Source: an uncultured Oscillospiraceae bacterium
Lineage (GTDB): Bacteria > Bacillota > Clostridia > Oscillospirales > Ruminococcaceae
Assembly: GCA_900542145.1 (NCBI GenBank)
Contig: UQMF01000011.1
Coordinates: forward strand, 28,030-92,029
Length of the DNA stretch: 64,000 nucleotides
Direction of reading: 5' to 3'
Shown here: positions 8,700-16,737 of the stretch, piece by piece
Numbering within the stretch: position 1 is the first letter of the stretch
How the letters are laid out: the number at the start of each line of letters is the position of its first letter
The notes under the pieces: model-generated
Database searches by the model: none
What the model was told of the DNA's origin: nothing
The model's input: only the letters and a program-made list of their open reading frames with translations
Position numbers and translations under genes: made by a program

Positions 8700-10604
8700 A
8701 TGGATATAATGCCTGATCTCGACTTGATCGACAGGGAATATGCATACGACGGGGAACTTGGCGCGCTTTATTCTCAGGCGCAGACTACGTTCCGAGTGTG
8801 GAGTCCCATGGCGGAGAGAGCCGTGCTGAAGCTGTATCTCAGCGCAAGGGCAAATACGCCGCATTCTATTCTGGAAATGAGCAGGGTCGGCGGTGTGTGG
8901 GAGGTCGCAGTACCCGGCGACTTACACGGAGTGTACTACACCTACGAATTCACCGTCGGCGGCACTTCCCGGGAAACTATAGATATTTACGCGCGTTCCG
9001 CCGGTGCTAACGGAGTTCGCGGAATGGTAGTCGATCTCTCGCGCACCGACCCGGACGGATGGGACGGCGACCGTCCTGTTAAGCTGGAAAGCTACACGGA
9101 CGCGGTGATATACGAGCTGCATGTCCGGGATTTCTCCTCCGATGAGAGCGGAAACTTCCGGCTGAGGGGAAAGTTCGGTGCATTCTGCGAAAACGGGGTG
9201 ACTAACGGTTTCAGTGACGCTGTGGGACTCGACCACATCGCAGCGCTTGGGGTTACGCATATTCATCTGCTGCCGGTGTTCGACTTCCAGACGGTTGACG
9301 AGAACGACCCCGAGGCAGGATTCAACTGGGGTTACGACCCACTCAACTACAACATTCCCGAGGGAAGCTACACAAAGGACCCCAATAACGGCACCGCCAG
9401 GGTAAGGCAGTTCAAGGATCTTATCCATGCGGCGCACCGGAAGGGAATAGGCGTGATAATGGACGTGGTGTACAACCACACCTACAGCACCGCAGATTCC
9501 CCGTTCACCAAGACTTTTCCGGAATACTACTATCGGCACAAAAAGGACGGAAGCCTTTCCGACGGCTCCGCATGCGGCAACGAATTTGCCAGCGAGCGCG
9601 CTATGGCGAGCCGTTTTATCGTGGACAGCCTGTGCTACCTGGCGGAGGAATACAAACTGGACGGATTCCGGTTCGATTTGATGGGTCTGCTGGATATCCG
9701 GACGCTGAATACCGCGGCGGAGAAGCTGCGCAGGATAAATCCATCCATCATACTTTACGGCGAGGGCTGGACAGGCGGCGCAAGTCCGCTGCCGGAGAGG
9801 CTGCGCGCGATGAAGAAGAACGCGGTAATGCTGCCGCAGTTCGCAATGTTTTCCGATGATTTCCGCGATTGGGTCAAGGGCTCCGTATTCGCGGACGAGG
9901 ACTGCGGCTACGTCAACGGGAACGCTGCGGAGCTGTCGGAGCTGATGAAGTCCGTAATATCCGGCGGAATCTACCGCAGTGACGTGCGGAGAGAACAGTC
10001 GGATTGCTGGACGGATACTCCGCAGCAGGCGGTGAACTACGTTGAGGCGCACGATAATCTCACTCTCTTTGACAAGCTGCGGATTTCCATGCCGGCGGCT
10101 TCCGTGGATGAGCAGATATCGGTGGATAAGCTGGCGGCGGCTCTGGTGTTCCTGTCGGAGGGAATACCGTTCATGCAGGCAGGGCAGGAAATACTGCGCA
10201 GCAAAACGGCGCCCGACGGCGGATTCGTTCACGACAGCTACAATTCGCCGGACAGCGTGAACAGCATTAAGTGGAACGATGTGACCATCCACCGCAGCGT
10301 GGTGGAATACTATCGGGGGCTTATCGCAATACGGAAGCGCTTCCCGGAATTCCGGCTGCGTACGGCGGAGGATATCCGCAGTCAATTGAAATACGAAGAT
10401 CTCGGCGGCGGTGCGCTGGCGGTGCACTACGGCGATGGGCTGATCCTGGTGGTGAATCCCGGAGAAACCGTGCTTGAATACGACCCGGGGTGCTCTTCGG
10501 ATATTTACGCAGATGGCAAAAAGGCGGACGCTCAGCCACTTTACCGGACGGAGGGCGCTTTGGGCGTGAAGCCGCATAGTATCATTCTGGCAGGATTGAA
10601 TTAG
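8700..10604 (+). CDS. pulA: Type I pullulanase (GH13, CBM48), intracellular
   Basis: A 634-residue debranching enzyme hydrolysing alpha-1,6 bonds of pullulan or limit dextrins. An N-terminal CBM48-like domain (FRVWSPMAERAVLKLY) precedes the catalytic barrel. The hallmark FNWGYDPLNYN of type I pullulanases is present, as are the GH13 regions DVVYNHTY, GFRFDLMG (nucleophile), LYGEGWTGG (acid/base) and VEAHDNLTLFDKL. No signal peptide is seen, so it likely trims imported branched dextrins in the cytosol. The ATG at 8700 follows ACGGAGGTAATC. It closes the operon; a palindromic repeat begins right at its stop codon. Confidence 0.95.
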   Translation: MDIMPDLDLIDREYAYDGELGALYSQAQTTFRVWSPMAERAVLKLYLSARANTPHSILEMSRVGGVWEVAVPGDLHGVYYTYEFTVGGTSRETIDIYARSAGANGVRGMVVDLSRTDPDGWDGDRPVKLESYTDAVIYELHVRDFSSDESGNFRLRGKFGAFCENGVTNGFSDAVGLDHIAALGVTHIHLLPVFDFQTVDENDPEAGFNWGYDPLNYNIPEGSYTKDPNNGTARVRQFKDLIHAAHRKGIGVIMDVVYNHTYSTADSPFTKTFPEYYYRHKKDGSLSDGSACGNEFASERAMASRFIVDSLCYLAEEYKLDGFRFDLMGLLDIRTLNTAAEKLRRINPSIILYGEGWTGGASPLPERLRAMKKNAVMLPQFAMFSDDFRDWVKGSVFADEDCGYVNGNAAELSELMKSVISGGIYRSDVRREQSDCWTDTPQQAVNYVEAHDNLTLFDKLRISMPAASVDEQISVDKLAAALVFLSEGIPFMQAGQEILRSKTAPDGGFVHDSYNSPDSVNSIKWNDVTIHRSVVEYYRGLIAIRKRFPEFRLRTAEDIRSQLKYEDLGGGALAVHYGDGLILVVNPGETVLEYDPGCSSDIYADGKKADAQPLYRTEGALGVKPHSIILAGLN

Positions 10605-10777
10605 GGCAACACCGCACAAAGACCATTTATTGGATTTTGCACGCGTCTTGCTTGCATATTTTCCGTCATCTTGCACAATTCATCCTAGCAAGGCGGCAGC
10701 CTTGCGTCGTCCGCATTGTACAATCTGACGAAAAATCTGACTGCGCAATACACGCACAATCTTTGTGCGGTATTGCC
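10605..10777. repeat. Palindromic intergenic repeat element (MITE-like), 173 bp
   Basis: The ends, 10605-10622 and 10760-10777, are inverted repeats matching at 17 of 18 bases (GGCAAYACCGCACAAAGA). Inside, a second inverted pair (TTTTCCGTCA../..TGACGAAAA with TTGCACAAT/ATTGTACAA) gives a nested fold. No protein is encoded. It abuts the pulA stop codon and could also end that transcript. Confidence 0.7.
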
Positions 10778-10828
10778 TTAGGAAATCGACAGGGACGGTG
10801 AAATGCCGCCCCTTTTCGTTATCCGGTA

Positions 10829-10857
10829 TTGACAATTTGCCACAGATGGATTATAAT
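10829..10857 (+). promoter_or_regulatory. Consensus sigma-A promoter for the lipoprotein gene
   Basis: TTGACA at 10829-10834 and TATAAT at 10852-10857 have the ideal 17-base spacing. An open frame extends upstream through this promoter, which shows that the downstream ATG at 10895 is the real start. Confidence 0.85.
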
Positions 10858-10894
10858 GGATTATACTCAGCACTATGAAAATGAAGGAGGATAT

Positions 10895-11527
10895 ATGAAA
10901 AAGACATACTTATGCGCGGAAATTGCTGCTTTTGCAATACTGCTTACCGGATGCGGAGGGAATACCTCTGGAAGTTCCGAGGCGACAAGCCAGGATACGA
11001 CATCCCAGTCCACCGCGGCGAATACCTCAGATACCAGTATATCTGATACGGAGCCGGTGGAAATTCCTACCACCGAGCCTGTGGAGATACCTTCTGCCGA
11101 GACGCCGTCCACAGATCCGTTCATTCCCACTGCGGAAACTGTCGAGCCGTTTGTTCCGCAGGAAACCACCGTGCATGTGGACTATGCTCAGGAGGACTAT
11201 GTGAACGGGGCGGTCGATGAATTCAATATCCCGGAGGATTTTGCCGGGGTGCGCGTATTGTTCACAACTAACAAAACCGTATCGGATTTCAAGATACTTC
11301 ATCTGACATGTGAAACCATTGACGATGATGGAAATATCACATTTGCAGTGGAGGAGACATACAGTCAGCCGGAGCTTACTCCTGACCGTCCTCTGGTTGC
11401 CGGGCTGGAATTCCCCGGGGATATGCCCAGCAACGGTATTTCCTATGTGGACGCCGATGGAGTGACCCGAAACTTCGCCGTGGATATGAGCGGCATGGAC
11501 GGCTCTCTGTTCCTGTGGGAGTTCTGA
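10895..11527 (+). CDS. Lipoprotein with Thr/Pro/Glu-rich stalk, function unknown
   Basis: A 210-residue exported lipoprotein (signal MKKTYLCAEIAAFAILLTGC) that I do not recognise. After the lipidated Cys comes a Ser/Thr-rich stretch, then an imperfect repeat of EPVEIP units (TEPVEIPTTEPVEIP), which look like a cell-wall-spanning stalk. The C-terminal 110 residues form a compact, probably beta-rich domain. The ATG at 10895 has GAAGGAGGATAT upstream and a perfect promoter 40 bases before. It appears to be a single-gene transcript closed by the terminator at 11537. Confidence 0.8.
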   Translation: MKKTYLCAEIAAFAILLTGCGGNTSGSSEATSQDTTSQSTAANTSDTSISDTEPVEIPTTEPVEIPSAETPSTDPFIPTAETVEPFVPQETTVHVDYAQEDYVNGAVDEFNIPEDFAGVRVLFTTNKTVSDFKILHLTCETIDDDGNITFAVEETYSQPELTPDRPLVAGLEFPGDMPSNGISYVDADGVTRNFAVDMSGMDGSLFLWEF

Positions 11528-11536
11528 TGAATACTG

Positions 11537-11564
11537 CCGGGCGTTTTCGGGCGCCCGGTTTTTT
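11537..11564 (+). terminator. Rho-independent terminator
   Basis: CCGGGCG pairs with CGCCCGG around an eight-base loop and is followed by TTTTTT. It ends the lipoprotein transcript 10 bases after its stop. Confidence 0.85.
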
Positions 11565-11576
11565 CAGGAGGTCAAG

Positions 11577-12389
11577 ATGGAGTACAAGGCGCACGAAACG
11601 GGGTGGAATCCGTGGCACGGGTGCACCAGGATAAGCTCCGGGTGCAAACACTGTTATGTGTACCGCCAGGACGAGATGTACGGCGCGGCGGTCAGCAGCC
11701 AGTGCCGCAGGACTTCCAGCTACGACCTGCCCATAAGGCGCCGGCGCGACGGAAGCTGGAAGATTCCCTCCGGGAGCGTGGTCTACACCTGCTTCACGTC
11801 AGATTTCCTGCTGGAGGACGCCGACCCCTGGCGGCAGGAGTGCTGGAATATGATACGGCGGAGGAGCGACTGCTTCTTCATTTTCTTCACCAAGCGTATC
11901 GACCGGCTTGCAGGCTGCCTTCCCGGGGACTGGGGCGAGGGCTACGACAATGTGATGATAGGCTGCACGGTCGAAAACCAGGACCGCGCGGATTTCCGGC
12001 TTCCGATATTCAGGGCGCTTCCGATTAAGCACCGGGCGGTGATCGCGGCGCCGCTGCTGGGTCCGCTGGATATCGCACAGTACCTTGACGGAGAAATCGA
12101 GGAGGTTTCCGTCGGCGGTGAATCCGGGGCGGAGGCGCGGTGGTGCGATTTCGGCTGGGTCCTGGATATCCGGAGGCAGTGCGTTGAGAAGGAAGTCCCG
12201 TTCTGCTTCCATCAGACCGGTGCGCATTTCATCAAGGACGGCAGGCAGTACAATATTCCCAGGGATCACCAGAAATCCCAGGCGCGAAAAGCCGGAATAG
12301 ATTTCCGAATGACCGAAAACGGGATACCAGAAACTGCTGGTTATGACGCACTTGAGAAGAATCTCCAGATTAATTTACACGATTTGTAA
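11577..12389 (+). CDS. DUF5131 (phage Gp37/Gp68-like) protein
   Basis: The 270-residue protein matches the DUF5131 family, found in phages and bacteria. The N-terminal signature ETGWNPWHGCTRISSGCKHCY contains a cysteine cluster of radical-SAM style. Later blocks VYTCFTSDFLLEDAD, FFIFFTKRIDRL, MIGCTVENQ and VGGESGAEAR are also family-like. Its biochemical role is not known to me. The ATG at 11577 follows TCAGGAGGTCAAG, directly after the preceding terminator, so transcription must come from readthrough or a promoter in the terminator region that I could not find. The neighbourhood holds gene remnants, which suits an acquired gene. Confidence 0.85.
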   Translation: MEYKAHETGWNPWHGCTRISSGCKHCYVYRQDEMYGAAVSSQCRRTSSYDLPIRRRRDGSWKIPSGSVVYTCFTSDFLLEDADPWRQECWNMIRRRSDCFFIFFTKRIDRLAGCLPGDWGEGYDNVMIGCTVENQDRADFRLPIFRALPIKHRAVIAAPLLGPLDIAQYLDGEIEEVSVGGESGAEARWCDFGWVLDIRRQCVEKEVPFCFHQTGAHFIKDGRQYNIPRDHQKSQARKAGIDFRMTENGIPETAGYDALEKNLQINLHDL

Positions 12390-12418
12390 TTAGTGTGCTT
12401 AAACTGCCAGAATAGTCT

Positions 12419-12595
12419 ATGATGATAGGTCAGATCTCCTCCGAGGCTGAGAGAGCGAGCGAAAAGACTGCCGAGGCTGCGGAGGAAATGAATTCCGTTG
12501 TAACCTCCTCCGCGGAGGTTTCCGAGATCAACAAGAAGATCGCAGATTCCGCAAAGGAGGCGGCAGACTCCATCCGGCAGATATATAAGAAAGAG
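12419..12595 (+). pseudogene. Remnant of a chemoreceptor signalling tail
   Basis: The frame encodes a helical heptad stretch (ISSEAERASEKTAEAAEEM, then VSEINKKIADSAKEAAD) resembling the C-terminal coiled coil of methyl-accepting chemotaxis proteins. No start with a ribosome site, no HAMP and no hairpin tip are present. It runs into a terminator at 12594. The opposite strand just downstream carries pieces of a chemoreceptor sensory domain, suggesting an inverted, decayed gene. The match is by composition and pattern only. Confidence 0.5.
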
Positions 12596-12620
12596 CGGAG
12601 GGCTTACGTCCTCCGCTTTT
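12594..12620 (+). terminator. Rho-independent terminator after the chemoreceptor remnant
   Basis: AGCGGAGG pairs with CCTCCGCT around an eight-base loop and is followed by TTTT. It is probably the original terminator of the decayed gene. Confidence 0.7.
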
Positions 12621-12639
12621 GCTGTTCCGGGTATTCCGC

Positions 12640-13304
12640 GACCGGCATATAAAAATATCCCCCGTACCGCTGGCACGGGGATTTGGTCATACCTTGAATT
12701 TCTCCGTCATTTCCCGTAATCCTCGCCGCCTGGGGATCCAGCTCGGCGGCAGCGATTATCATCACCGGGATAAGTACGCAGAATATGATTATGATGTTGG
12801 TTACGTCACGGGTAAGCTCGTTGCTGTTCATCGCATAGCTGAACTTCCAGCCGGCGGCAGGAACATGTCCGCCGCAACCACGCAGGACACGCTGCCGTCC
12901 CTGCGGAATGCCTTCGCGATCGTGATTACCATTTCTCCGGTCAGCGCGTCTATGTAAGGCTCCGTTATCACGGCTCCGTCGGACGCCGCCGCGTCCTGAT
13001 ACCACTGCCGGTCCACTATCGTGTAGTCCGCATCGGTAATCCAGCCGTCGGAGAACGAGCTGTAGTTATCCTGGCAGCCCACATATATCGCGAATATCTC
13101 CGGCATGCGCTCTATGCAGTCCACAATGTAGGGGTAGAGGTAATCCCGGGCGGTGGCGTCATAGTTCTGGTAGCCGATCTCCTCCGCAACGTCGGATACA
13201 CGCTGGGACTCTTTCTCGAGCCAGGCGTTGATCTGGTGCGCGTAGTCGCTCACGGAGGCGGCATTCCGCATTATCCGGTTCTGTGACGTTGACGCCAGGA
13301 CCGT
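12640..13304 (-). pseudogene. Frameshifted remnant of a chemoreceptor dCache sensory region
   Basis: Reading leftward from about 13304, one frame gives the end of a first membrane helix (VVTVLASTSQNRI), a helical linker (VSDYAHQINAWLEKESQRV) and a dCache-type ligand domain (IYVGCQDNYSSFSDGWI, WYQDAAASDGAVITEPYID, GEMVITIAKAF). Near 12850 the similarity jumps to another frame with WKFSYAMNSNELTRDV and a second membrane helix (IIIIFCVLIPVMIIAAA). The second half of the dCache fold seems deleted and no HAMP domain follows. The upstream edge abuts an MFS transporter fragment on the other strand at about 13304, so the gene is broken on both sides. Confidence 0.65.
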
Positions 13305-13505
13305 AACTACGGGCTGATCTTTATCGGATATGGTATCGGCGCGTTTGTCGGTCCTAAGATCAGCGCTGGATTCTATGACAGCACCAATTCCTATGTGATG
13401 GGCTTCATCGGATCCGCGGTGCTGGCTGCGGCTGCGATAATCCTTGTGTTCGTCGCAAGGAAGCTGGCTGCAAAAATACAGGAAAAAGACGCAGTTTCTG
13501 AATAA
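13305..13505 (+). pseudogene. C-terminal fragment of an MFS transporter
   Basis: Sixty-six codons, NYGLIFIGYGIGAFVGP through to KIQEKDAVSE and TAA, look like the last two membrane helices of a major facilitator protein of the oxalate/formate antiporter type. There is no start codon, and an in-frame stop lies at 13290, so this is a 5'-deleted remnant. Its left edge meets the chemoreceptor remnant exactly, marking a rearrangement junction. Confidence 0.65.
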
Positions 13506-13525
13506 TGTGCAGAACAGAATAAGAA

Positions 13526-13556
13526 TTCAGGCGCTGTATTTATGACAGCGCCTGAA
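13526..13556. terminator. Perfect 12-bp stem hairpin after the MFS remnant
   Basis: TTCAGGCGCTGT pairs perfectly with ACAGCGCCTGAA around a seven-base loop. A strong T-tract is missing. It is likely the old terminator of the transporter gene. Confidence 0.5.
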
Positions 13557-13575
13557 ACGTTATACGGAGGTAAGC

Positions 13576-13905
13576 ATGGAACTACTGGTGACATACCATC
13601 TTAAAAAAGAAAGCGCGGAGGAGTTCCTCCGGAAGCTGGGCGAAATAGGTATCCCGGGGCTGGTGCGCGGTGAACGTGGGTGTATCCGCTATGATTACTA
13701 CGTTCCGGCGGAGGAAAACGGCACGCTTCTCCTGCTGGAGGAGTGGGAGAGCGCAGAATTTCAGGCGCTCCATCTGGAACAGTCCCACATGAAGCGCCTG
13801 GCGCAGATAAAACCGGACTACGTTGCGCACACCGAGGTCATGGTCATTCGGCAGAGACTTTCCGACGGGAGAGGAAGGTTTCGAACCGGAAGTGACGGTC
13901 GATGA
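13576..13905 (+). CDS. Antibiotic biosynthesis monooxygenase (ABM)-domain protein
   Basis: A 109-residue protein of the small ferredoxin-like ABM/quinol monooxygenase group: MELLVTYHLKK as first strand, GCIRYDYYVPAEENG, LLLEEWESAEFQALHLEQSH. Such proteins act as cofactor-free oxygenases or stress proteins of uncertain substrate. The ATG at 13576 follows ACGGAGGTAAGC. The last 20 or so residues (through RGRFRTGSDGR) are encoded antisense to the end of the convergent membrane-protein gene (62-base overlap); this tail is longer than the compact fold needs. Confidence 0.8.
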   Translation: MELLVTYHLKKESAEEFLRKLGEIGIPGLVRGERGCIRYDYYVPAEENGTLLLLEEWESAEFQALHLEQSHMKRLAQIKPDYVAHTEVMVIRQRLSDGRGRFRTGSDGR

Positions 13906-14515
13906 AGTTTCCGCAGATACCAACTGCCTTGCCCATGGTGAATGCCGCGGCGATGGTGCCTATTCCCAGACCTTCGATGTGTCCGAGTCCGAAGAATGTC
14001 AGGGCGGCGGTCACTGCAAGGCAGCTGACGTCGAATATGATCTTTATCCGGGGATAGCCGACTTGGGTTATGTCGGACAATTCCCTGGGGAAAAGGTCCG
14101 TCGGGACTATCGGCAGTCCGCAGCGGTTGGAGATCGCAATTCCGATACTGATAAGCACATAGCTCAGCAGGAACCACACAATGCGCCAGGGCAGGCTGTC
14201 GGGGAGTACTCCGACCCACATTCTGTGCAGGTCCAGAAGCTCGCCGAACACGAATCCGACAACAAAGCTGAACAGGTAGGACGGCACGAATTTCCGCCGC
14301 AGTATCATCAGGCTCAGCACCAGAAGCCCCTGGAATATGTATGTCCAGGTGCCCAGTGACAGGAACGTGAATACCTCGGAGAAGGCGTAGGGGACGCTGG
14401 ATATCGCTGATATACCTGCGTTGGAATACAGCATGAGTATCACGCCGAGGCTGTTTATCATTACCGCGGCAGGCAATGCGACTTCGCCGCGGAACAGGTG
14501 TTTCTGTTTTTCCAT
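13844..14515 (-). CDS. YczE/YitT-type integral membrane protein
   Basis: A 223-residue membrane protein of the YczE/YyaS family, with about five hydrophobic segments and the family blocks FGELLDLHR and IAISNRCGLPIVPTDLFPRELS. The ATG at 14515 is chosen because AAAGGAGCAGAAATT precedes it; the open frame extends 14 codons further without a ribosome site. Its role in the cell is not established. It is divergent from a LysR-type regulator gene, an arrangement in which the regulator often controls its neighbour. Its 3' end overlaps the ABM gene tail to tail. Confidence 0.85.
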   Translation of the reverse strand: MEKQKHLFRGEVALPAAVMINSLGVILMLYSNAGISAISSVPYAFSEVFTFLSLGTWTYIFQGLLVLSLMILRRKFVPSYLFSFVVGFVFGELLDLHRMWVGVLPDSLPWRIVWFLLSYVLISIGIAISNRCGLPIVPTDLFPRELSDITQVGYPRIKIIFDVSCLAVTAALTFFGLGHIEGLGIGTIAAAFTMGKAVGICGNFIDRHFRFETFLSRRKVSAE

Positions 14516-14618
14516 AATTTCTGCTCCTTTATGTTTTTTCAGCTTTAATTCTAGCACTTTTGCTTAGCAATGGCAAATGAATATTTTTTATGATTTAATA
14601 GTTTTTTTTGATGAGATG

Positions 14619-14627
14619 TGATATAAT
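14619..14627 (+). promoter_or_regulatory. Extended -10 promoter element for the LysR gene
   Basis: TGATATAAT is a perfect extended -10 box 26 bases before the LysR start. No good -35 box is seen at the correct distance, which is usual for extended -10 promoters. The shared AT-rich gap with yczE is 137 bp. Confidence 0.55.
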
Positions 14628-14652
14628 TAATATAAGAAGTGGAGGGATACGA

Positions 14653-15537
14653 ATGAATTTAGACCATCTGAGATATTTTGTGAAGCTTGCCGAGGTGCGG
14701 CACTACACCCGGGCGGCGGAACAGCTGTGCATTTCTCAGCCCAGCCTCAGCCACGCGATAAATCAGCTGGAATCCGAGCTGGGCGTGCCGCTGTTCGAGC
14801 GCTCCGGCAGGAATACCACGCTAACGCGGTTCGGGGAGGAATTCCTGGAGTGCGCGCAGCGCTCGCTGGACACGCTGGACGTGGGTATTGAATCCCTCCA
14901 GCGCACCGCGCGCGGCGAGGGCATTGTCCGGCTGGGATTCCTGAGAACGCTGGGCGTGGATTTCATTCCGCGGCTGACCGCGGATTTCCTGGCGGCGGAC
15001 CCGGGGAGCGGCGTGCAGTTCAGCTTCCACTCCGACCTTTCGTCGGGGCTGATCGAGGGGCTTATGCAGCGGAAGTTCGACTTGGTGTTCTGCTCTGAGC
15101 CGGACCCGGCGCTGGGGCTGACTGCACTCCCGGTAACTTCCCAGGAGCTGGTGATGATCGTCCCCAGGGGGCACGCGCTTTCCGGGCGGAAGAGCGTGGA
15201 TCTCGCGGATACGCTGGAATACCCGGCGGTGTGCTTCGCGGAGGGCTCCGGTCTGCGCAGGGTCGTGGACAGAATGTACGGCATTGTAGGGGGGACTCCG
15301 GCTTCCGTCATTGAAACGGAGGAGGACGAGGTCATCGCCGGGCTGGTCGCCAAGGGCTTCGGTATAGCTGTAGTCCCGGAGATGGACATGCTGCGCAAGC
15401 TGGATATTGACGTGCTGAAGATATCCTCGCCGCCTTACCGCCGGGATTTCTTCATGGTGCAGGACGAGAGTGTATTCCTGCCGCCGGCGGCGCAGAGATT
15501 CCGCAGCTTCGTACTCGGACGGGCTTCGGCAAGATAA
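14653..15537 (+). CDS. LysR-family transcriptional regulator
   Basis: A 294-residue regulator with an N-terminal winged helix (MNLDHLRYFVKLAEVRHYT, then AAEQLCISQPSLSHAINQLE) and a two-lobed effector domain resembling CynR/GltC-type members (VRLGFLRTLG, FDLVFCSEP, GFGIAVVPEM). The ATG at 14653 has GGAGGGATACGA upstream; the longer frame to 14608 would cross the -10 element. It is transcribed away from the YczE-like gene, its likely target. Its 3' end runs into a duplicated terminator with a structured element between the two copies. Confidence 0.92.
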   Translation: MNLDHLRYFVKLAEVRHYTRAAEQLCISQPSLSHAINQLESELGVPLFERSGRNTTLTRFGEEFLECAQRSLDTLDVGIESLQRTARGEGIVRLGFLRTLGVDFIPRLTADFLAADPGSGVQFSFHSDLSSGLIEGLMQRKFDLVFCSEPDPALGLTALPVTSQELVMIVPRGHALSGRKSVDLADTLEYPAVCFAEGSGLRRVVDRMYGIVGGTPASVIETEEDEVIAGLVAKGFGIAVVPEMDMLRKLDIDVLKISSPPYRRDFFMVQDESVFLPPAAQRFRSFVLGRASAR

Positions 15538-15543
15538 TGATAA

Positions 15544-15784
15544 GGGCAGCAGAATTTTCTGCTGCCTCAGACCGTCGAAAAAGTCCCGTTGGGACTTTTC
15601 CGCCGAAGCATCCGCCCGGCGCGTACGGTTTGTCGGCTATGCCGACAAACCTCACACTTGTGCGGATAGAAGTGTTTTTTGCCTCGGCGGAGCTGAGGCA
15701 AAAAACGGATTTCAAAAGCTCGCTTCGCGAGCAAATTCGATTTTTCGACAAGCTGGGGCAGCAGAATTTTCTGCTGCCTTTTTT
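15544..15784. mobile_element. Structured element nested between two copies of a terminator (copy 1)
   Basis: A 23-base hairpin sequence (GGGCAGCAG..CTGCTGCC) occurs at 15544-15566 and identically at 15756-15778; only the second copy has the T-run (15779-15784). Between them lies a 189-bp unit with terminal inverted repeats, TCAGACCGTCGAAAAA at 15567-15582 and TTTTTCGACAAGCTG at 15741-15755. The unit folds into a chain of stems: 15583-15595, 15627-15651, 15675-15705 and 15718-15732. It codes for nothing obvious. The outer arrangement looks like insertion between stem and U-tract of the LysR gene terminator, with the stem duplicated. Confidence 0.75.
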
Positions 15785-15811
15785 CTTGAGAAATGATTTT
15801 ACAATAAACTA

Positions 15812-15840
15812 TTGATTTTCTGGGGCAAAAGTGGTATAAT
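15812..15840 (+). promoter_or_regulatory. Sigma-A promoter of the PP2C gene
   Basis: TTGATT at 15812-15817, 17 bases, TATAAT at 15835-15840, 46 bases before the start codon. Confidence 0.8.
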
Positions 15841-15886
15841 CAGACTATAAATTGGTTCGGTATGGTTTTATCGGGAAAGTGGTTAT

Positions 15887-16663
15887 ATGAAGTATCTTAT
15901 ATCGTATGGGTGCGTGAGCAGTCCTGGCAAGCTGCGCAGCGTGAATCAGGACAATTTCATCTGCGGCGGCAGGTTCATGGAGTCCGGAAGCGCCGGGGCG
16001 CAATTCCGGGGAAGCGTGGATTCCCGGGAGCGGCCGCTGTTCGGGGTTTTCGACGGGCTGGGCGGAGAGGAATGCGGCGAGATCGCTGCGCTCATCGCGG
16101 CAGAGTGCGCGGCTGGACTACAGATCAGCAGGAATCCGGCAGGGGACCTGGCGGCGTTCTGTCAGGTGGCTAACCGGGAAATATGCGGATACGCCGAGAA
16201 GAACGGCGTGTTCTCGATGGGCACAACGGCGGCAATGCTGTCGTTCACAGAAGCTGGGATCACGCTGTGCAACATCGGGGACAGCCGGGTGTTCCGGTAT
16301 TCCGGAGGGGACCTACGGCAGATCTCCAGGGATCATATCGCCGGGGCGCCGTACGGGAGGAAGCCTCCGCTGTCCCAGAATCTCGGGATCCCAGCTGACG
16401 AGCTGATCCTGGAGCCGTATCTTGCAATGGGTTCCTACAGGCGTGGCGATGTGTACCTCATCTGCTCCGACGGACTGACGGATATGGTATCCGAGGAATC
16501 CATCGCAGGAGTGCTGGGCTCGGTTTCGGCGGAGGAGGCCGCAGAAGTGCTGGCGCAGATGGCGCTCGACAACGGCGGCAGGGATAATGTCACTGTGATA
16601 GTGTGCGGTGTAGGGAAGGCTCCCGGTGTGATTGCACGAATGATGTCTGCCGGAAAGACGTAA
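15887..16663 (+). CDS. PP2C-family serine/threonine protein phosphatase
   Basis: A 258-residue soluble phosphatase of the metal-dependent PP2C class. Motifs with the metal-binding acidic residues are present: RSVNQDNF, FGVFDGLGGEECGE, MGTTAAMLSF, NIGDSRVFRY, YLICSDGLTDMV and GRDNVTVIV. It would remove phosphate from Ser/Thr of target proteins. It stands alone, with no kinase gene beside it, unlike the classical prpC-prkC pair. The FHA-domain protein at 38905 would be a possible phosphothreonine reader in the same cell, but no direct link is shown. The ATG at 15887 has only a weak GGGAAAGTGG ribosome site. Confidence 0.93.
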   Translation: MKYLISYGCVSSPGKLRSVNQDNFICGGRFMESGSAGAQFRGSVDSRERPLFGVFDGLGGEECGEIAALIAAECAAGLQISRNPAGDLAAFCQVANREICGYAEKNGVFSMGTTAAMLSFTEAGITLCNIGDSRVFRYSGGDLRQISRDHIAGAPYGRKPPLSQNLGIPADELILEPYLAMGSYRRGDVYLICSDGLTDMVSEESIAGVLGSVSAEEAAEVLAQMALDNGGRDNVTVIVCGVGKAPGVIARMMSAGKT

Positions 16664-16737
16664 CATAAGACAGAGAGCGAGGCGTACTGTGGAGTTTTCG
16701 CGCTCTTTCTTATTGATTAATCTGACATGAAAAGGTA

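Noticed and set aside
8922..10676. Long minus-strand open frame (584 codons) opposite pulA.
   Set aside because: It is antisense to a clear pullulanase gene, lacks a ribosome site and has a composition typical of a reverse frame (His/Arg/Val rich).
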